A DNA stretch of 64,000 nucleotides from Paraspadella gotoi (Eukaryota; Chaetognatha): contig CM119267.1 in NCBI GenBank assembly GCA_051294375.1, forward strand, positions 14,253,694 through 14,317,693. Direction: 5' to 3'. Within the stretch, counting starts at the first letter, position 1. Each line of letters begins with the position of its first letter. Both the position numbers and the translations under genes were made by a program. Under the pieces are notes generated by a model, which was not told the DNA's origin, searched no databases, and saw only the letters and a program-made list of their open reading frames with translations. Of the stretch, positions 1 to 13,169 are shown one piece after another.

Positions 1-2594
1 CCAAGGGAAAACTACTGCGGTCGGAAATCAAAGAATTGCAGGAAAAATACGATGAGTTGGTCAAAGCTAAGGAAGAGGTGGACGCGCTTAAGACCTCGTT
101 GGAACAAGAGAGAGATGCGATTAAACGACAATCCTTTGCTCTTCGCACGTTGCCTGAAGATTACGACTATCTACAACAAGAAGTGCAAAAATTGTCCGAT
201 GGTAAGATTTTCATTCTCTTTAGAATATGTTCTATATCTGTCATGTATTTGTCAAAAAACAAAGTATTTCGAGTTGTTAGGTTTTTAGATATAGGGTGTA
301 CTAATCTACCAATGCTTATTATTTATTATTCAGAAAAAACGTTTCTTGGCGAGGAGCTCAAGCGCATCCAAAGCGAGGCTGCCAATGCCAAGGGCGAGCA
401 TCATTCTCTGCAGATAGAGTATACGAAGCTTCAGGGGGAGTACCAAAACTACAAAAACATCTACGACGAAATGGATATTCAGTTGCACAAAATTGCAAGC
501 AAGTGTGAAACTCTAGAAACGGCAAACGATCGTTTGGAAGACGACAATCGCAACCTGATGATTCAGCTTCAAACGATGATCACACAAAACGCGGAACTGT
601 TACAAACGACTCTTTCCAACAAAGATGTTTATCACGAAGAGGAGCGTCAAATGATAGAGCGTCTCAACGCCCTACAGCGGCAAAAGGAAAAGTTAGAGGA
701 GAAGATAATGGCGCAATATCGAGAAAAGACGCCGAAAAAGTCCAAGGGAATCGGAGCGACTTTGGTACGAAAGGCACGTCAAGTAATTAGTCGCAAGCCT
801 CGCAGTCGAAGCAAGGATGGTGTCAAGTACAAGGATAGTGAAGGTAGCGGCGCCGAGAGTGACGCAAAGAGCAAGCGCCCCGAATCCTTGGCGTCCTCGC
901 CTTGGTCCATGCGTGTCCGTACCCCGTCGGTTGAATCCCCGTCCCCGAGAAACTCTTCCGGTCTCGGTTTCCACCAGCGGAAATTGGCGTCGTCTACTAA
1001 CGCACTTAACGTAATGAGCGTCGGAAAAGCCTATCATCAATCGATACCCAGGTCGAACGAGTCGCGAATGTATAGATCCTCCGAAAACGTTCTTGACTCT
1101 TCTCTCTACGACAATTCTCCGCGCGATGATTACGACCTCAACAACCATCACTACGACGTGATAGAAAGCGTTCATCCGGCGAACCTAAATACGGAGATTC
1201 GGCCGCCGGATACGTCTTCCTACGCGTCGGGTGACGCTGGGAGCGGGGACGGGTGCCAGGAATTTCCCGTTCCTAAAGAGGCGCCCATTAGCCGTCCCAA
1301 TTCATCGCGGGCGTCCTCTCACGGCAGCTCCAGCATCTCGGAAGAGACAGCGGGCACCGGAGCTTCGGAGGAAAAACGTGCGTCTCGAATTCCCTTCTCG
1401 ACTCCGGAGCACGCCGCCGCTGCCTCACCCTCGTCATCCCAAGCCAGCTTCCCGACGCAAAATTCGTCGCCGTCGTCCCAGGCCGACTCTCGTGCCCGCA
1501 AACCAAGTTCTCCGGGCAAGGAGTTGCTCAGCCTGCAGCAATTCCTGGCCGAGTCGGAAAAGACTCCTCGTACGAACAAAACGAGAAACTTTGTGTTCTG
1601 CGAGGAAAGCCCTGTCGACGTTGGCCAATCTGCGCCCGACGTGAGGCGAAGGAACGGGCTTCCGCCGCAGAACAGTTTGGATTCCAAATTTGCCTCCTCG
1701 GACGGTCCCGAAGTCAAGGGTCTTAATTACTACAGTTCTACCCTTTCCCGGAGGACGGAGCAGTCGATGAGCCATCCCCGTCCCAAGTCTACCTTTGAAT
1801 TAACCTCCCCAAAGTCTTTGTCCATGGACGCGGACAACCTCAACGGAAACCAGGCTTCCTCTCATGAGCGCCATCGTAACGGCGTTGATTTGAACGATTC
1901 CTCGCCTTCCAATACGTCTTACGCGGAATCTAAATTTTCCACGCTCGACAATCGTAAGAAAGGCACTGGCCCGCCGTCGGTGGCCTTGCGCCATGGCCCT
2001 TCCCGGCCTGTCTCCACTCCAGCACGTCGGTTCTCGCACGGCGGTATTTTAAACTCGGCTTCTTCACCACAAAGCTCGGCCGATCGACTGGACTGGCTGA
2101 TCGGCAACAGTCCAATCCGATCTAGCGAACATCATCTATTTCCAAATGATGGCTCTCCGGTATTGACTTCTGTTCCAGAAGTTGGCAATCGTAACGGAAG
2201 CGCAAGCACAACATCCTCTCGTCAATCTGCTGCCTCGTCGACACCGGTGCGACCTATCCCAACTCGACCCTCGCAGTCTTCCACCGGATCCCCTTTTGCG
2301 CCCTCTTCGACCCCTCGCGCCAATAGGTCATCCACGCAGTCGGCACCGGCCAAAGATATTCATGCTCACCCACCGCCATATGTTAGTCCTTCTGCCAGAA
2401 CGATAACTAATAAAAAACCCACCTCAGAGCAGACTGTCGACTCTTTTGGCTCGTCTGTGAGGGGGCAAGTGAAGCCAAAACTTTTGACGACATCTCCCTC
2501 AGACGGGGAAAGTGGGGAAAGGACCAAACCCTCGGATGGTCAACCAGACCCTGTGGAGAAAAACTCCATCTGGTACGAATATGGATGTGTTTAA
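1..2594 (+). CDS. CCDC88: CCDC88-family protein (Daple/Girdin type), 3' part; 5' end outside window
   Basis: The frame is open from base 3 at the window edge, so the N-terminal hook domain and most of the coiled coil lie upstream. Exons are <1..201 and 334..2594; the 132-bp GT-AG intron is a multiple of three and has no in-frame stop, so the raw frame reads through it. The visible protein begins with heptad-rich coiled coil ending in the family signature RRQKEKLEEKIM (here LQRQKEKLEEKIM), then a basic stretch and a long Ser/Pro-rich tail. Within the tail, PGKELLSLQQFLAESEK (about bases 1510-1560) matches the Galpha-binding-and-activating (GBA) motif of Girdin and Daple. The protein ends WYEYGCV, the PDZ-binding tail by which Daple binds Dishevelled. 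From the family I infer a non-receptor G-protein modulator linking Wnt/Dvl and cytoskeleton. Family assignment is secure; the Daple-like subtype rests on the tail. Confidence 0.9.
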   Translation, partial: KGKLLRSEIKELQEKYDELVKAKEEVDALKTSLEQERDAIKRQSFALRTLPEDYDYLQQEVQKLSDGKIFILFRICSISVMYLSKNKVFRVVRFLDIGCTNLPMLIIYYSEKTFLGEELKRIQSEAANAKGEHHSLQIEYTKLQGEYQNYKNIYDEMDIQLHKIASKCETLETANDRLEDDNRNLMIQLQTMITQNAELLQTTLSNKDVYHEEERQMIERLNALQRQKEKLEEKIMAQYREKTPKKSKGIGATLVRKARQVISRKPRSRSKDGVKYKDSEGSGAESDAKSKRPESLASSPWSMRVRTPSVESPSPRNSSGLGFHQRKLASSTNALNVMSVGKAYHQSIPRSNESRMYRSSENVLDSSLYDNSPRDDYDLNNHHYDVIESVHPANLNTEIRPPDTSSYASGDAGSGDGCQEFPVPKEAPISRPNSSRASSHGSSSISEETAGTGASEEKRASRIPFSTPEHAAAASPSSSQASFPTQNSSPSSQADSRARKPSSPGKELLSLQQFLAESEKTPRTNKTRNFVFCEESPVDVGQSAPDVRRRNGLPPQNSLDSKFASSDGPEVKGLNYYSSTLSRRTEQSMSHPRPKSTFELTSPKSLSMDADNLNGNQASSHERHRNGVDLNDSSPSNTSYAESKFSTLDNRKKGTGPPSVALRHGPSRPVSTPARRFSHGGILNSASSPQSSADRLDWLIGNSPIRSSEHHLFPNDGSPVLTSVPEVGNRNGSASTTSSRQSAASSTPVRPIPTRPSQSSTGSPFAPSSTPRANRSSTQSAPAKDIHAHPPPYVSPSARTITNKKPTSEQTVDSFGSSVRGQVKPKLLTTSPSDGESGERTKPSDGQPDPVEKNSIWYEYGCV
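202..333 (+). other. Phase-1 intron in CCDC88, 132 bp, readable in frame
   Basis: The donor GTAAGA follows base 201 and the acceptor is TTATTCAG. The AT-rich translation of this stretch is hydrophobic and unlike the flanking coiled coil, whose heptads resume after the acceptor. That supports removal even though no stop interrupts the frame. Confidence 0.8.
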
Positions 2595-3717
2595 ATTCTA
2601 TGAATCGAAACCAATTTACGTAGAACTCATAGAAATAATTTAACCGCTTTGAAGTGCATTTTCTTTTTTAGGAGTAGCATATGTTCGTATGTTTCTGGGA
2701 TATGTATTCTAACAAACGCAATTTTTTTTTTATTACCCAGATGTCATGAACTGTTGTTTTTTTTATACTTTTGTGGGCAAATTTGTTTATGCGTTTAACA
2801 GCAATTAGAAAGGCCTTTTGTCGACTTTTATACACAAATCAATATAAATATATTTTAAGTTTTTTATGCATTCTTTGTTTATTGTTAATCAATGCAATGC
2901 AAATAGCGCCTTAAGCTCCTTTGATTATATTTTAACTACCACGAAGTGCACATGAATTTTTCTTAAATCTTAAAGTGTGATATAAATTTTAGAATCTTTT
3001 AGGAACCGATATAACCAATTAAGCTACAAGAGTAATCTGTTAAGAATCGAAAGTGAGTCGGCGCATCTAATGTGGTGGAATCAAGTGGTAGAATTAACGT
3101 CGTGACACATTGTTACCGAATCTGATTCACTCGCACTAAAATTTTCATAATTACTATGTTGTCAAATATTGAGGAAAAAAAGATTGACGATTCGATTGAC
3201 AATTCACTAAGGTCACGATGATGACAAAGTTCTTGATTAAAGAAAAGAAAAGTCGATAAACAAATGCAGTGGCATTATTAACTTATTAAGAAATTCAGCT
3301 ATTTATTTACTTTGGATATTAGTCAAGAAAAGTTCGTGTGAACTGATTAGTGGTTAAAATGACATGATATGAAGGAGCGAGTTGAAACACATCTTGGCAA
3401 ATTTTTATGATAATCATGATACGCACTTAGATTGATTTTTCACTCATTGAATAACCGGCTTTTTTTATCGACGCACCTGAAATGCTTACTTGAGATTGCA
3501 CGTGTTCTTTAACGATAGTTCCCATACCTATGTCACTGCTATTGATATTTTGTGTAACACTCGTTTTATGGCAGTTTTCGAGTTTTGATTTTTCACAATT
3601 CTTTTTACACGATATCATATATCATTTTACAAGAACCCAAAAAGCCAAATCTTTTACCGCAATTGTTCTCATACATTTATTTCAATCTTTAGCCCGAGGT
3701 AACATTAAGTTTTAAAG
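2595..3717. other. Intergenic, AT-rich, CCDC88 3' UTR and hexokinase upstream region
   Basis: No supported gene. The stretch holds AT-rich 3' flank and then the hexokinase upstream region. An acceptor-like pyrimidine-AG (TTTCAATCTTTAG) ends near base 3692, about 25 bp before the hexokinase ATG. I saw no inverted-repeat element and no clear AATAAA. Confidence 0.5.
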
Positions 3718-5194
3718 ATGAAGCTTCAAGAGGTGAACGAGCTGTTGGAGGAGGAAAGCCGTAAACTCGATGAGATTCTCAAACCCTTTGTCCTCTCTGA
3801 GGCGAATATCGTCAAATTCGTTCAACTTTTCTCAGAGGATCTCGACAAGGGCCTCGATGCCAAGGCCAACGCCGAAGCGGACATGAAGTGCTTTCCTACT
3901 TATGTTTCTCGCCTGCCGACAGGCAAAGAGCGCGGCCGTTACCTGGCCCTTGATTTGGGTGGAACCCATTTTCGCGTGCTCCTTGTTAACCTTGGGGACT
4001 CCGCGTCGCCGGAGGGGGACATGAAATTCAAGACTTTTGACGTTCCCGACGACCTCATGGTCGGATCGGTCTACCCACTGTTTGACCACGTCGCCGCCTG
4101 CATCGCTAAATTCGTCGAAGAAGAAGGACTCAAGGACGAACCGCTGCCGCTTGGATTCACTTTCTCCTTTCTTTGTCGCCAGATCACGTTGAACAACGCC
4201 GTTCTCGAGAGCTGGTCAAAGGGGTTCAGCTGCGACGACGCTCTGGGGCAAAATGTGTCGCAATTGTTGAGCGACGCGCTGGCTAAGCGCGGAGATACTC
4301 GGGTGTACTGCGTCGCCGTCATTAACGACACGACTGGTACGCTCATGGCTTGCGCCTACAAAGAACCGTTAACCTCCGTGGGCCTGATTCTCGGCACCGG
4401 GACCAACGCCTGTTACATTGAAGATTTGAAGAAAGCTAAATTGTGGAACCGCAACGAAATTCCTTCAGATCGCACTCATGGGATCATCAACACGGAGTGG
4501 GGAGCCTTTGCCAATGGTGGCTGCCTCGACCGAGAAGGGATTCGAACAGACATTGACGCCGCGCTCGACGCCAAGACCAACAACGTCGGTGGACATATTT
4601 TTGAGAAAATGCTGTCTGGAAAATACCTCGGCGAAATAGTCAGATTGATCCTTTGCCGTGTTTACAAGGCGGGATTATTATTTCAACGCGAGGATACTTA
4701 TGCGTTCGACGAAGACAAAGGAAGAAATTTATTTTTGACTAAGTAAGGTTATCAACTTTTTTTTGATTCACTAATTGAAGTTGCCGATTTAATATTTTTT
4801 TTATTTTTTTAAAAGATTTATGTCCGAAATCGAATCTGAATCCAATCCTGATTTCTCTCTGACTCGACGCGTTCTGGACGAGCTCGGAATTCGCGTGGCT
4901 TCTTCCCGTGACTGTCAAATTGTACGGCGCGTGTGCCAAACTGTCTCGGTACGTTCGGCGCGATTAGCCGGAGCCGGGATTGCGTCTTTGCTTAATCGTA
5001 TGGGCCGCGATAATGGAACGGTCGCCGTTGATGGGAGTCTTTTCCGGTTCCATCCTACATTTCGCGAGAACATGGCGGAGACGATTGACAACTTGCTCGA
5101 AGATGGTCGGAAGTTCAAGATTGTTTTGTCAACGGACGGAAGTGGGAGAGGAGCTGCTTTGGTAGCAGCTGCCGCTGTGGGCCGTGTCAGTTGA
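3718..5194 (+). CDS. HK: Hexokinase, about 50-kDa single-domain form
   Basis: Catalyses ATP-dependent phosphorylation of glucose at the first step of glycolysis, in the cytosol. Exons 3718..4742 and 4816..5194 give 467 residues, the length of one hexokinase domain. Visible signatures are LALDLGGTHFRV (phosphate 1), GFTFSF followed by a WSKGF sugar-binding segment, VINDTTGT with catalytic Asp204, GLILGTGTNACY (phosphate 2), INTEWGAF, and the C-terminal adenosine loop DGSLFRFHP and STDGSGRGAA. The start is the first ATG before the conserved N-terminal helix. Oddities: the normally conserved Pro of SFP is Leu152 and the Thr of WTKGF is Ser167; the serine keeps the hydroxyl. The other sugar and ATP contacts look intact, so I expect an active enzyme. 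ATTAAA at 5253 may be the polyadenylation signal. Confidence 0.96.
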
Positions 5195-6141
5195 ATGAAA
5201 CTTTATACTGGGAGCCGATTAGGCTCAGCCGAACCTTTGCTACAAAAAAAACATTAAATTACGTGACTTGGTGTTTATTGAAATAGACCTTACTAGTCAA
5301 TTTTTTTTGCCATTTTTATCATGCGTGAGTTTTGGTTTGTTTTTGTTTAATTTTTTGATGGTTGAGCATTTTTAAAAAAATTATGTTTATTGAGCCTAGT
5401 CAAATTGCATTTTTATTTATTGTAACGCTTTTGCGCATAAGTGGCGTCGTCGTCGTTGTTGTGGTCGGCGTTCCAAATTATAGATCGCTTTTTTATGATT
5501 AAATTTGAATGTATGAAGCTGAAAATTTATATACAGCTTCTCATCATCGATGTGCTTAAAATTGAGTCTGGACAGTTATTAAATATGTTTTTTTTTTTTT
5601 TTCTTCCTTTTTGTTTCCTTTTTTTTTTCCTTTTTTTTTCTCTCTCTCACTCTTTTGCCCAGAGCTGATTCATCGGGAAAATATAAACGAATCTTCAGCT
5701 GGCTCTGCAGGGGCTCTTTCTTTTTCTCTTTTTTCCTGCTGCTTCTGCTGCTGCCTTCTGAGTCTGCAGCTGGCTCTGCAGGGGCTCTCTCTTTTTCTCT
5801 CTTTTCTCCTGCTGCTTCTGCTGCTGATTTTTGATTTCTCGCAAAATCGCAAAATATAATTTTTATTTCTGTTTATAAATTAATTTTCTTTTTTCAAATT
5901 TTCTTTTATTTAGTATCAAAATTTGTCGTCAATCCAGATTTTTCTTATGCGATTTCGACGATCCTTATGCTTTTAAGATTTTATTATCGGTTTTGTTGTG
6001 ATTATTTCTAGATCGAAAAACTTGCAGAAAAATTGAACTTTTTCGTCACCTCCATCACGTAAAAGTATATTTCACAATTCAAGAGAGAATATTTATCACA
6101 ACATATCCTGATATTTAAAGTCATTGAAAATCTGTTTTAAA
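5195..6141. other. Intergenic, largely occupied by a family A repeat
   Basis: After the hexokinase 3' UTR this interval contains family A copy 1 (about 5426-5976). The last roughly 160 bp before the alpha-tubulin ATG look unique and should hold its promoter or 5' UTR, but I could not pick out a specific site. Confidence 0.6.
5426..5976. repeat. Family A interspersed repeat, copy 1
   Basis: It shares with the copies at 29.7, 38.9 and 39.7 kb a GTGGCGTCGTCGTCG block, CCAAATTATAGATCGC, GTATGAAGCTGAAAATTTA, T/CT-rich tracts, a CTGCAGCTGGCTCTGCAGG block and a Gln/Leu-codon-like CTGCTGCTTCTGCTGCTG block (duplicated here, about 5690-5830). It ends GCGATTTCGACGAT at 5949-5962, a one-base variant of the family 3' end. 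The 5' end is degenerate. Confidence 0.8.
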
Positions 6142-8718
<2,577 letters not shown>

Positions 8719-9300
8719 GTTCGTCGATTCGTAAATGTCGGAACTTTTTCTGATCCGCTTTCAGTTGTCAAAGGCTACTATCGTAGTTCCTTTTTGCACC
8801 AATTTTTTCGGTGAATTTTACAATCTAATTACTCTAGTCATATTATTGTTTTTTTTTTCTTTTGCTTATTTAATGCATTGCAAATGGTTTTTTATATTCG
8901 TTTTTAAATTCGTACATTCGGTGCATTTGTCTGATAAATTCGGTGGTGAATGATGGACTACTTTTAAAAATTTTTACAAAGGTCCGCTTCACTCAATACT
9001 AAAAAATGCTTTCTCGTTAGTTGCCATCTCGCTGTAACAGAGGTTTTTATAGTTTTTCTCTTGTAGCTTTTGTTGGAATTGGGAAGTTACTTTACCTGTA
9101 CCTTTCTCTATTTATGAAATTTACTAATACTCTTGCATATTATATTGGTGATTAGAGTTTTTTTTTATCTAATCCCGTTGCCATTTTTTATCGTTTTGAG
9201 AATTTTGTTATTTTTGATTGTTTACATCTTTTTGACTATTTAATATAAGCGGGGAAAAAGTTGTATAATTTTATGAAATGGTTTTTTGACAACTATTTAG
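8719..9300. other. Intergenic between alpha-tubulin and CTR9
   Basis: AT-rich with poly-T runs. No gene, inverted repeat or known RNA seen. It ends with AACTATTTAG abutting the CTR9 ATG, which is acceptor-like. Confidence 0.5.
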
Positions 9301-12300
9301 ATGTCGACCACTATCGAAATTCCCCTTCGAGACACTGACGAAGTAATTGAGTTAGATCTGGACCAGCTGCCTGAAGGTGAAGAAGTCTTGGGAATTTTGC
9401 AACAGGAGAAGGCTCCTTATAACATTTGGGTGACGCTGGCTTTGGAATACTACAAAAATGGAAACATTGAAGATTTCGTTCGTTTGCTGGAAGCATCTCG
9501 CACCGATGCCGGTATCGACTACAAGGATTTTGAGCGCGACCAGATGCGGGCGCTCGATACCCTTGCCGCACACTACGTACAACTTGCGCACAAAGAAAAG
9601 AACAAAGACAAAAAGCGAGAATTGTTTACTCAAGCGACGCTTCTCTACACTACTGCCGACAAAATAATCATGTACGATCAAAATCACTTACTCGGTCGTG
9701 CGTATTTCTGTTTACTCGAAGGTGACAAGATGGATCAGGCCGACGCTCAGTTCAACTTTGTGCTCAACCAAGCTCCCAACAGCATCCCTTCGCTCTTAGG
9801 CAAAGCTTGCATAGCTTTCAACAAAAAAGATTTCAGAGGAGCATTGGCCTTCTACAAAAAAGCTTTGCGGGCTAATCCTAGCTGCCCCGCTGACGTTCGA
9901 CTTGGCATGGGCCACTGCTTCGTCAAGTTGAATAAAATGGAAAAGGCTAAAATGGCGTTTGAACGCGCCTTGGAGTTGGACAAGAAATGCGTCGGTGCCC
10001 TGGTCGGTCTCGCTATTCTGCAAATGAATCTCAAAACCCCCGATGCCATCCGAAGCGCCGTTCAAAAACTGTCACTCGCCTACCAAATTGATTCCTCAAA
10101 CCCTATGGTGCTCAATCATTTGGCCAACCACTTTTTCTTTAAGAAGGACTACCAGAAAGTACAGCACCTGGCGTTGCATGCCTTTCACGGCACCGAGAAC
10201 GAACATATGCGCGCCGAAAGCTGTTATCAGTTGGCGAGGGCATTTCACGTTCAGAACGATTACGATCAGGCTTTTCAGTACTATTATCAAGCAACCCAAT
10301 TTGCTTCCTCTTCTTTCATCTTACCACAGTTTGGTCTCGGCCAAATGTACATATACCGCGGGGACACTGAAAACGCGGCTCAGTGCTTTGAGAAGGTGCT
10401 GAAAGTTCAGCCGGGTAATTATGAGACGATGAAGATACTTGGTTCTCTTTATGCAAATTCTATGTCAGCGACGAAGCGAGATACGGCTCGTGCGCATCTC
10501 AAAAAAGTTACGGAGCAATTTCCCGACGACGTTGAGGCGTGGATCGAGTTGGCGCAAATTTTGGAGCAGAACGACATCCAGGGCGCACTTTCCGCGTACG
10601 GGACGGCGACGAAAATTCTAAAGGAAAAAGTACAAGTTGAATTGCCCCCAGAGATTTTGAACAACGTTGCTGCCCTTCACTTTCGTCTTGGGAATATGGA
10701 CGAAGCCAAAAAATATTATACTGCTTCTGTAGAGAGAGCTGAGAATGAATCTGAACACGATGAACATTATTACAAGTCGATCCAAGTTACCACCAAATAC
10801 AATTTAGCCAGACTTCATGAAGCATTTTCGGAATTTGATAAAGCCGAAAATTTGTACAAGGACATCCTGAGAAAGCATCCCAATTACATTGATTGCTATT
10901 TGCGTCTTGGTTGCATGGCTCGCGACAGAGGTCAAATTTACGAAGCATCTGATTGGTACAAGGAGGCGCTGCAGATTGACCAGGACAATCCCGACGCATG
11001 GTCTCTGATCGGAAATCTTCATTTAACGAAACAAGAATGGGGTCCGGGACAAAAAAAGTTTGAAAGAATCCTCAAACACCCTTCGACGCAAAAAGACACT
11101 TATTCACTTATAGCCTTAGGAAATGTTTGGCTTCAAACGCTACATCAACCGACGAAAGATAAAGAAAAAGAAAAACGCCACCAAGATCGCGCTTTAGACA
11201 CTTACAAACAAGTGTTGAAGTTTGATCCCCGAAATATTTGGGCGGCTAACGGGATTGGAGCCGTCTTGGCCCAAAAGGGTTACGTGTCTGAGGCTCGAGA
11301 CATTTTCGCTCAAGTAAGGGAGGCCACAGCGGAATTTTGCGACGTATGGCTCAATATCGCGCACATATACGTGGAGCAAAAGCAAATGGTGGCCGCGATT
11401 CAAATGTACGAAAACTGCCTAAAAAAATTTTTTAAGTATCCTAACGTAGAGGTGTTGCAATATCTTGCAAGAGCCTATTTTCGGGCCGGCAAATTATCAG
11501 ACGCCAAAGCGACATTAATCCGGATTCGTCATGTGGCGCCCAACGATACGGTGCAACTTTATAACTTGGCACTCGTACAGCAAAAACTCGCTACGTTCAC
11601 TCTGAAAGACGAAAAGTCCAATCTAAAAACCGTAATGATTGCTGTCAAGGATTTGGAATTGGCGCAAAAGTATTTCGAGTACCTGAGTCATCACCGATCT
11701 GCCGAAGATCGCCTTAAGTACGACGCCAACCAGGCCGCAACCGAAGCTAGGCAATGCGGGGACCTGTTGTCCCAAGCTCAGTACCACGTCCAGAGGGCGC
11801 GCAAACTCGACGAAGAAGAGAGAGAGATGAAAATCAGACAGGAGGAAGAAAAAGCGAGGATCAAGGCGACGCTCGAGGCCGCGCAACGCGAGAAGGAAAG
11901 AAAGAAAAACGAACAGGAAATGGCTCTGCAGGACAAGAGGAAGCAATATTTGGAAAAAACGGAAAAGATTAGAAAATTGGAAGAAATATTGGAGGAGATA
12001 AAGGCTCCGAAGGGATCAAAGGGCGCCAAGCAGAAGGGAGGCGATATTTCGGATTCTCCCGCGACGGACGACGAAGGCGAAGATGGCGGCGAGAAGGGAG
12101 AGAAGACGACAAAGGAGAAAAAGGCGAAAAAAAAGAAAGAGAAAGGGGAAAAGCGCAAAAAGGAAAAAGAAGAAAGAGGACGAAAGCGGAAGCGAGGAAA
12201 AAAAGGCGGCAGTGGAGACGCCTCCGAGGACGAACGGCCGAAAGGAAAGCAGAGCGCTAAGATTAAATCTCGCGCCTTCGTCGCTTCAGATTCAGAAAGT

Positions 12301-13017
12301 GGTTCCGACGGCGAAAATAAGAGAAGTCGTAGCGCGAGTGGAGGGAGCGACGATGAAAGACCCGCAAAGAAGAAGATCAAGTCGGGCCGAATCAAAAAGG
12401 TTGACAGCGACAGCGAAAATGAAGAAAAATCCCGGTCGGCGAGCCCGCCGAGTCGGCGGGCGTCCGGCAGCCGATCAGGATCGGGAAGTCGTTCCAGAAG
12501 TCGAAGTGCTTCCGGTTCTCGACGTTCAGGCTCTGGAAGCCGATCAAGGTCTCCTAGTGGATCGAGAAGCGGTTCGGGAAGTCGATCAAGATCACGTTCT
12601 GGCAGCCGTTCAGCATCTGGCAGTCGTTCTGGTTCGGGTAGTCGTTCGGGATCCGGGAGCCGTCGGTCTGGATCGAGATCAAGATCAGGCAGTAGATCAG
12701 GATCAGGTTCCAGGTCGCGATCTAGATCAAAGTCTGGGTCACGAGCAGGATCTCCAGCTTCAAAAGCATCGGGTTCTCCGCCGAATTCTCCTAAGTCTAG
12801 GAGCGGCGCGGGGTCACCCTCGGGATCCCCCGGATATCCTGGATCCCCGGGAAGTCAAAACAGATCCAACCCTGGTTCTCCTGGAAGCGAAAAAGGGTCA
12901 AAGCCTGGCTCTCCGGGCAGCGTTTCAAATCCCGGTTCTCCGACTGGCAGCGGACAAGGCTCCGAAAAAGACTCTCTACCCGGAAGCCCCATGGAAACGT
13001 CAGATAAAGAAGATTAA
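9301..13017 (+). CDS. CTR9: CTR9, TPR subunit of the PAF1 transcription elongation complex
   Basis: Scaffold of the nuclear PAF1 complex, which travels with RNA polymerase II and supports H2B ubiquitination and H3K4/K36 methylation. The gene is one exon of 1238 residues (human about 1173). The N-terminus ([20 protein letters not shown]) matches the family. Tandem TPR repeats run from about residue 40 to 800, including [10 protein letters not shown] and [12 protein letters not shown] charged Lys/Glu helix follows at about 840-970, then a Ser/Arg/Gly tail with many SGSRS repeats (about 1045-1190) and a Gly-Ser-Pro tail. The Ser-Arg tail resembles the disordered phospho-tail of animal CTR9 but is long and very regular. 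The next gene starts 152 bp downstream. Confidence 0.96.
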   Translation: MSTTIEIPLRDTDEVIELDLDQLPEGEEVLGILQQEKAPYNIWVTLALEYYKNGNIEDFVRLLEASRTDAGIDYKDFERDQMRALDTLAAHYVQLAHKEKNKDKKRELFTQATLLYTTADKIIMYDQNHLLGRAYFCLLEGDKMDQADAQFNFVLNQAPNSIPSLLGKACIAFNKKDFRGALAFYKKALRANPSCPADVRLGMGHCFVKLNKMEKAKMAFERALELDKKCVGALVGLAILQMNLKTPDAIRSAVQKLSLAYQIDSSNPMVLNHLANHFFFKKDYQKVQHLALHAFHGTENEHMRAESCYQLARAFHVQNDYDQAFQYYYQATQFASSSFILPQFGLGQMYIYRGDTENAAQCFEKVLKVQPGNYETMKILGSLYANSMSATKRDTARAHLKKVTEQFPDDVEAWIELAQILEQNDIQGALSAYGTATKILKEKVQVELPPEILNNVAALHFRLGNMDEAKKYYTASVERAENESEHDEHYYKSIQVTTKYNLARLHEAFSEFDKAENLYKDILRKHPNYIDCYLRLGCMARDRGQIYEASDWYKEALQIDQDNPDAWSLIGNLHLTKQEWGPGQKKFERILKHPSTQKDTYSLIALGNVWLQTLHQPTKDKEKEKRHQDRALDTYKQVLKFDPRNIWAANGIGAVLAQKGYVSEARDIFAQVREATAEFCDVWLNIAHIYVEQKQMVAAIQMYENCLKKFFKYPNVEVLQYLARAYFRAGKLSDAKATLIRIRHVAPNDTVQLYNLALVQQKLATFTLKDEKSNLKTVMIAVKDLELAQKYFEYLSHHRSAEDRLKYDANQAATEARQCGDLLSQAQYHVQRARKLDEEEREMKIRQEEEKARIKATLEAAQREKERKKNEQEMALQDKRKQYLEKTEKIRKLEEILEEIKAPKGSKGAKQKGGDISDSPATDDEGEDGGEKGEKTTKEKKAKKKKEKGEKRKKEKEERGRKRKRGKKGGSGDASEDERPKGKQSAKIKSRAFVASDSESGSDGENKRSRSASGGSDDERPAKKKIKSGRIKKVDSDSENEEKSRSASPPSRRASGSRSGSGSRSRSRSASGSRRSGSGSRSRSPSGSRSGSGSRSRSRSGSRSASGSRSGSGSRSGSGSRRSGSRSRSGSRSGSGSRSRSRSKSGSRAGSPASKASGSPPNSPKSRSGAGSPSGSPGYPGSPGSQNRSNPGSPGSEKGSKPGSPGSVSNPGSPTGSGQGSEKDSLPGSPMETSDKED

Positions 13018-13169
13018 TGACAATTTTAAGACATTTGTATTTTGAAACTAAATAGTTAATGTAAATTTTTTTGGCGTTCTATGCCTGCGAGTTTTTCGTA
13101 ATTTCTTCTGTCGTTTTTTATCTTTTGTTCCTAATTTTGATTTGACTTCCAAATCCTATAGTTTTCACA

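Noticed and set aside
693-1175. Antisense frames across the CCDC88 tail
   Set aside because: Shadow frames of a Ser/Arg-rich coding region; the sense protein is conserved.
6124-6141. Upstream start for alpha-tubulin adding six residues
   Set aside because: Alpha-tubulins begin at MRE; the extension is a non-conserved 5' UTR frame.
11778-12395. 205-residue antisense frame in CTR9
   Set aside because: Ser/Phe-rich complement of the Lys/Glu helix; a typical shadow frame.
12083-13045. 320-residue +1 frame over the CTR9 tail
   Set aside because: A by-product of SGSRS codon repeats; CTR9 itself ends properly in its own frame.
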